64,000 nucleotides of DNA, taken from Bacillota bacterium (lineage in GTDB: Bacteria > Bacillota > Clostridia > DSM-8532). The stretch lies in NCBI GenBank assembly GCA_023415825.1, contig JAEZJF010000013.1, positions 186,001-250,000 on the forward strand, in the 5' to 3' direction. Positions 63,075-64,000 of the stretch are shown in pieces (position 1 is the stretch's first letter; every line of letters starts with the position of its first letter). The notes under the pieces are model-generated. The model ran no database searches, was not told where the DNA came from, and saw only the letters and a list, made by a program, of their open reading frames with translations. A program made the position numbers and the translations under genes.

Positions 63075-64000
63075 ATGAAATTACATGTTTTCAAAGGTGG
63101 TGTGCATCCACCGCAATCAAAGAATACTGAAAGCTGTGCAACTTTGGTAATGGGCGTTCCTGCCAAGGTCATCATCCCCATGGTCCAGCACCTTGGGGCA
63201 CCGTGCAAACCGGTTGTCAAGAAGGGTGACACTGTAAAGGTAGGGCAAGTAATTGGCGACACAGAGGCTTTTGTCTCAGCTCCCATTCATTCCAGTGTTT
63301 CGGGAACGGTTACGGCAGTGGAAGGCCGAATTATATCCGGAAGCAAGCCAATCCTCTGTGTTGAAATCAGTACGGATGGCCAGCAGGAAGTATGGGAGGG
63401 TATAAGCCCCCCTCAGGTTACGAGTAAGGAAACCTTCCTTAAGGCTATTCGTGAATCAGGACTTACGGGCCTTGGCGGTGCCGGTTTTCCGGCCCATGTC
63501 AAGCTCAATCCCCCAAAAGAGGCCAAGGTTGATACCCTTATTATTAATGCGGCTGAGTGCGAGCCCTATATTACCTCTGACTATCGTGAATGCATTGAGA
63601 ATACGGCCAATATAATAGAAGGCATTCTGCATGTTATGAAATGGACCGGCATACCCCGGACCATAATCGGTATAGAGGATAATAAGCCTGAGGCGATTAA
63701 AAAGCTGTCGGAGGCAGTAAAATCCACACCGCAAATTACGGTAGAGAGCCTAAAGTCCCGATATCCGCAAGGAGCTGAAAAAATGCTTATTTTGGCTCTT
63801 ACAGGCCGTGAGGTGCCTCCTGGCAAGCTCCCTGCCGATGCTGGGTGCATTGTCATGAACGTGGGTAGTGCGGCTTTTGTGGCAAGCTATTTAAAAACAG
63901 GCATGCCATTGATAAAGAAGCGCATTACTGTGGACGGTTCTTCTGTAAAATCACCCAAGAATGTGGAAGCTTTGATCGGAACTCCCATACAGGATGTCTT
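63075..64000 (+). CDS. rnfC: Rnf complex subunit RnfC, 5' part (runs off the window)
   Basis: 308 codons are present with no stop. The N-terminus KLHVFKGGVHPPQSKNTE, the VKKGDTVKVGQVIGD lipoyl-like segment, and GLTGLGGAGFPAHVKL (nucleotide-binding motif shared with NuoF), followed by LIINAAECEPYITSDYRE, identify RnfC. It accepts electrons at the NADH end of the ferredoxin:NAD+ oxidoreductase that pumps Na+ or H+. The C-terminal [4Fe-4S] motifs lie outside. GGAG precedes ATG 63075. The rest of an rnfCDGEAB operon is expected downstream. Confidence 0.96.
   Translation, partial: MKLHVFKGGVHPPQSKNTESCATLVMGVPAKVIIPMVQHLGAPCKPVVKKGDTVKVGQVIGDTEAFVSAPIHSSVSGTVTAVEGRIISGSKPILCVEISTDGQQEVWEGISPPQVTSKETFLKAIRESGLTGLGGAGFPAHVKLNPPKEAKVDTLIINAAECEPYITSDYRECIENTANIIEGILHVMKWTGIPRTIIGIEDNKPEAIKKLSEAVKSTPQITVESLKSRYPQGAEKMLILALTGREVPPGKLPADAGCIVMNVGSAAFVASYLKTGMPLIKKRITVDGSSVKSPKNVEALIGTPIQDV

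Overview
The window looks like chromosome of an anaerobic member of the Clostridia (Firmicutes). The evidence is the gene content: an OLE RNA with its membrane partner OapA beside dxs, a T-box leader in front of aspS-gatCAB, a type III glutamine synthetase, an ANTAR regulator inside a glnA-gltBD cluster, LL-diaminopimelate aminotransferase, Rnf, GPH sugar symporters, Gram-positive Shine-Dalgarno sites and frequent TTG/GTG starts. I see no rRNA, tRNA, CRISPR array or phage.

Layout. 1-3.9 kb: the 3' part of OLE RNA, oapA, dxs and tlyA. 3.9-13.4 kb: housekeeping genes (transglutaminase-like protein, lepB, CPBP protease, an rRNA-type methyltransferase, rsfS, leuS, mrnC, and an rlmB/trmH-type methyltransferase with a long Arg/Gly-rich repeat extension). 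Copies of a structured palindromic repeat lie between them. 13.5-25.0 kb: a glycoside-use locus with an AraC regulator fused to a GH39 domain, two GPH symporters, two GH3 enzymes, a PAP2 phosphatase and an esterase. 25.2-26.2 kb: a membrane diguanylate cyclase. 26.6-35.1 kb: a tight eight-gene operon that I cannot match to a described pathway. It holds a split transketolase, two proteins with tandem SCP2-like domains, a double-HTH MerR regulator, a class 3 aldehyde dehydrogenase, a class III aminotransferase and alanine dehydrogenase. 35.3-39.5 kb: peroxiredoxin, beta-CASP nuclease, an eight-helix membrane protein and a GNAT acetyltransferase. 39.8-45.1 kb: T-box leader and the transamidation operon aspS-gatC-gatA-gatB. 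45.3-47.8 kb: glnN behind two promoter/attenuator units. 47.9-49.7 kb: a complete IS1182-type insertion sequence. 49.7-62.6 kb, minus strand: a small membrane protein, dapL, dapF, gltD, gltB, an ANTAR regulator, glnA and asnB. 63.1 kb to the end: the start of rnfC.

How it works together. The right third is a nitrogen-assimilation region. It holds two glutamine synthetases (GlnN and GlnA), glutamate synthase GltBD, asparagine synthetase AsnB, transamidation GatCAB and an ANTAR RNA-binding regulator. The leaders of glnN (twice), glnA and asnB each carry a hairpin with a six-base loop (AAGGGC, GAAGGC, AAAGGC, AAAGGC) that overlaps the 5' strand of an intrinsic terminator. This is the layout expected of ANTAR antitermination targets, so the regulator encoded here probably controls the whole set. 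The receiver domain of that regulator lacks the usual phospho-accepting Asp.

The two items most worth follow-up are this shared ANTAR leader motif and the SCP2/transketolase/aminotransferase operon. One untested reading of the operon is a serine-palmitoyltransferase-independent route to an amino-diol lipid.
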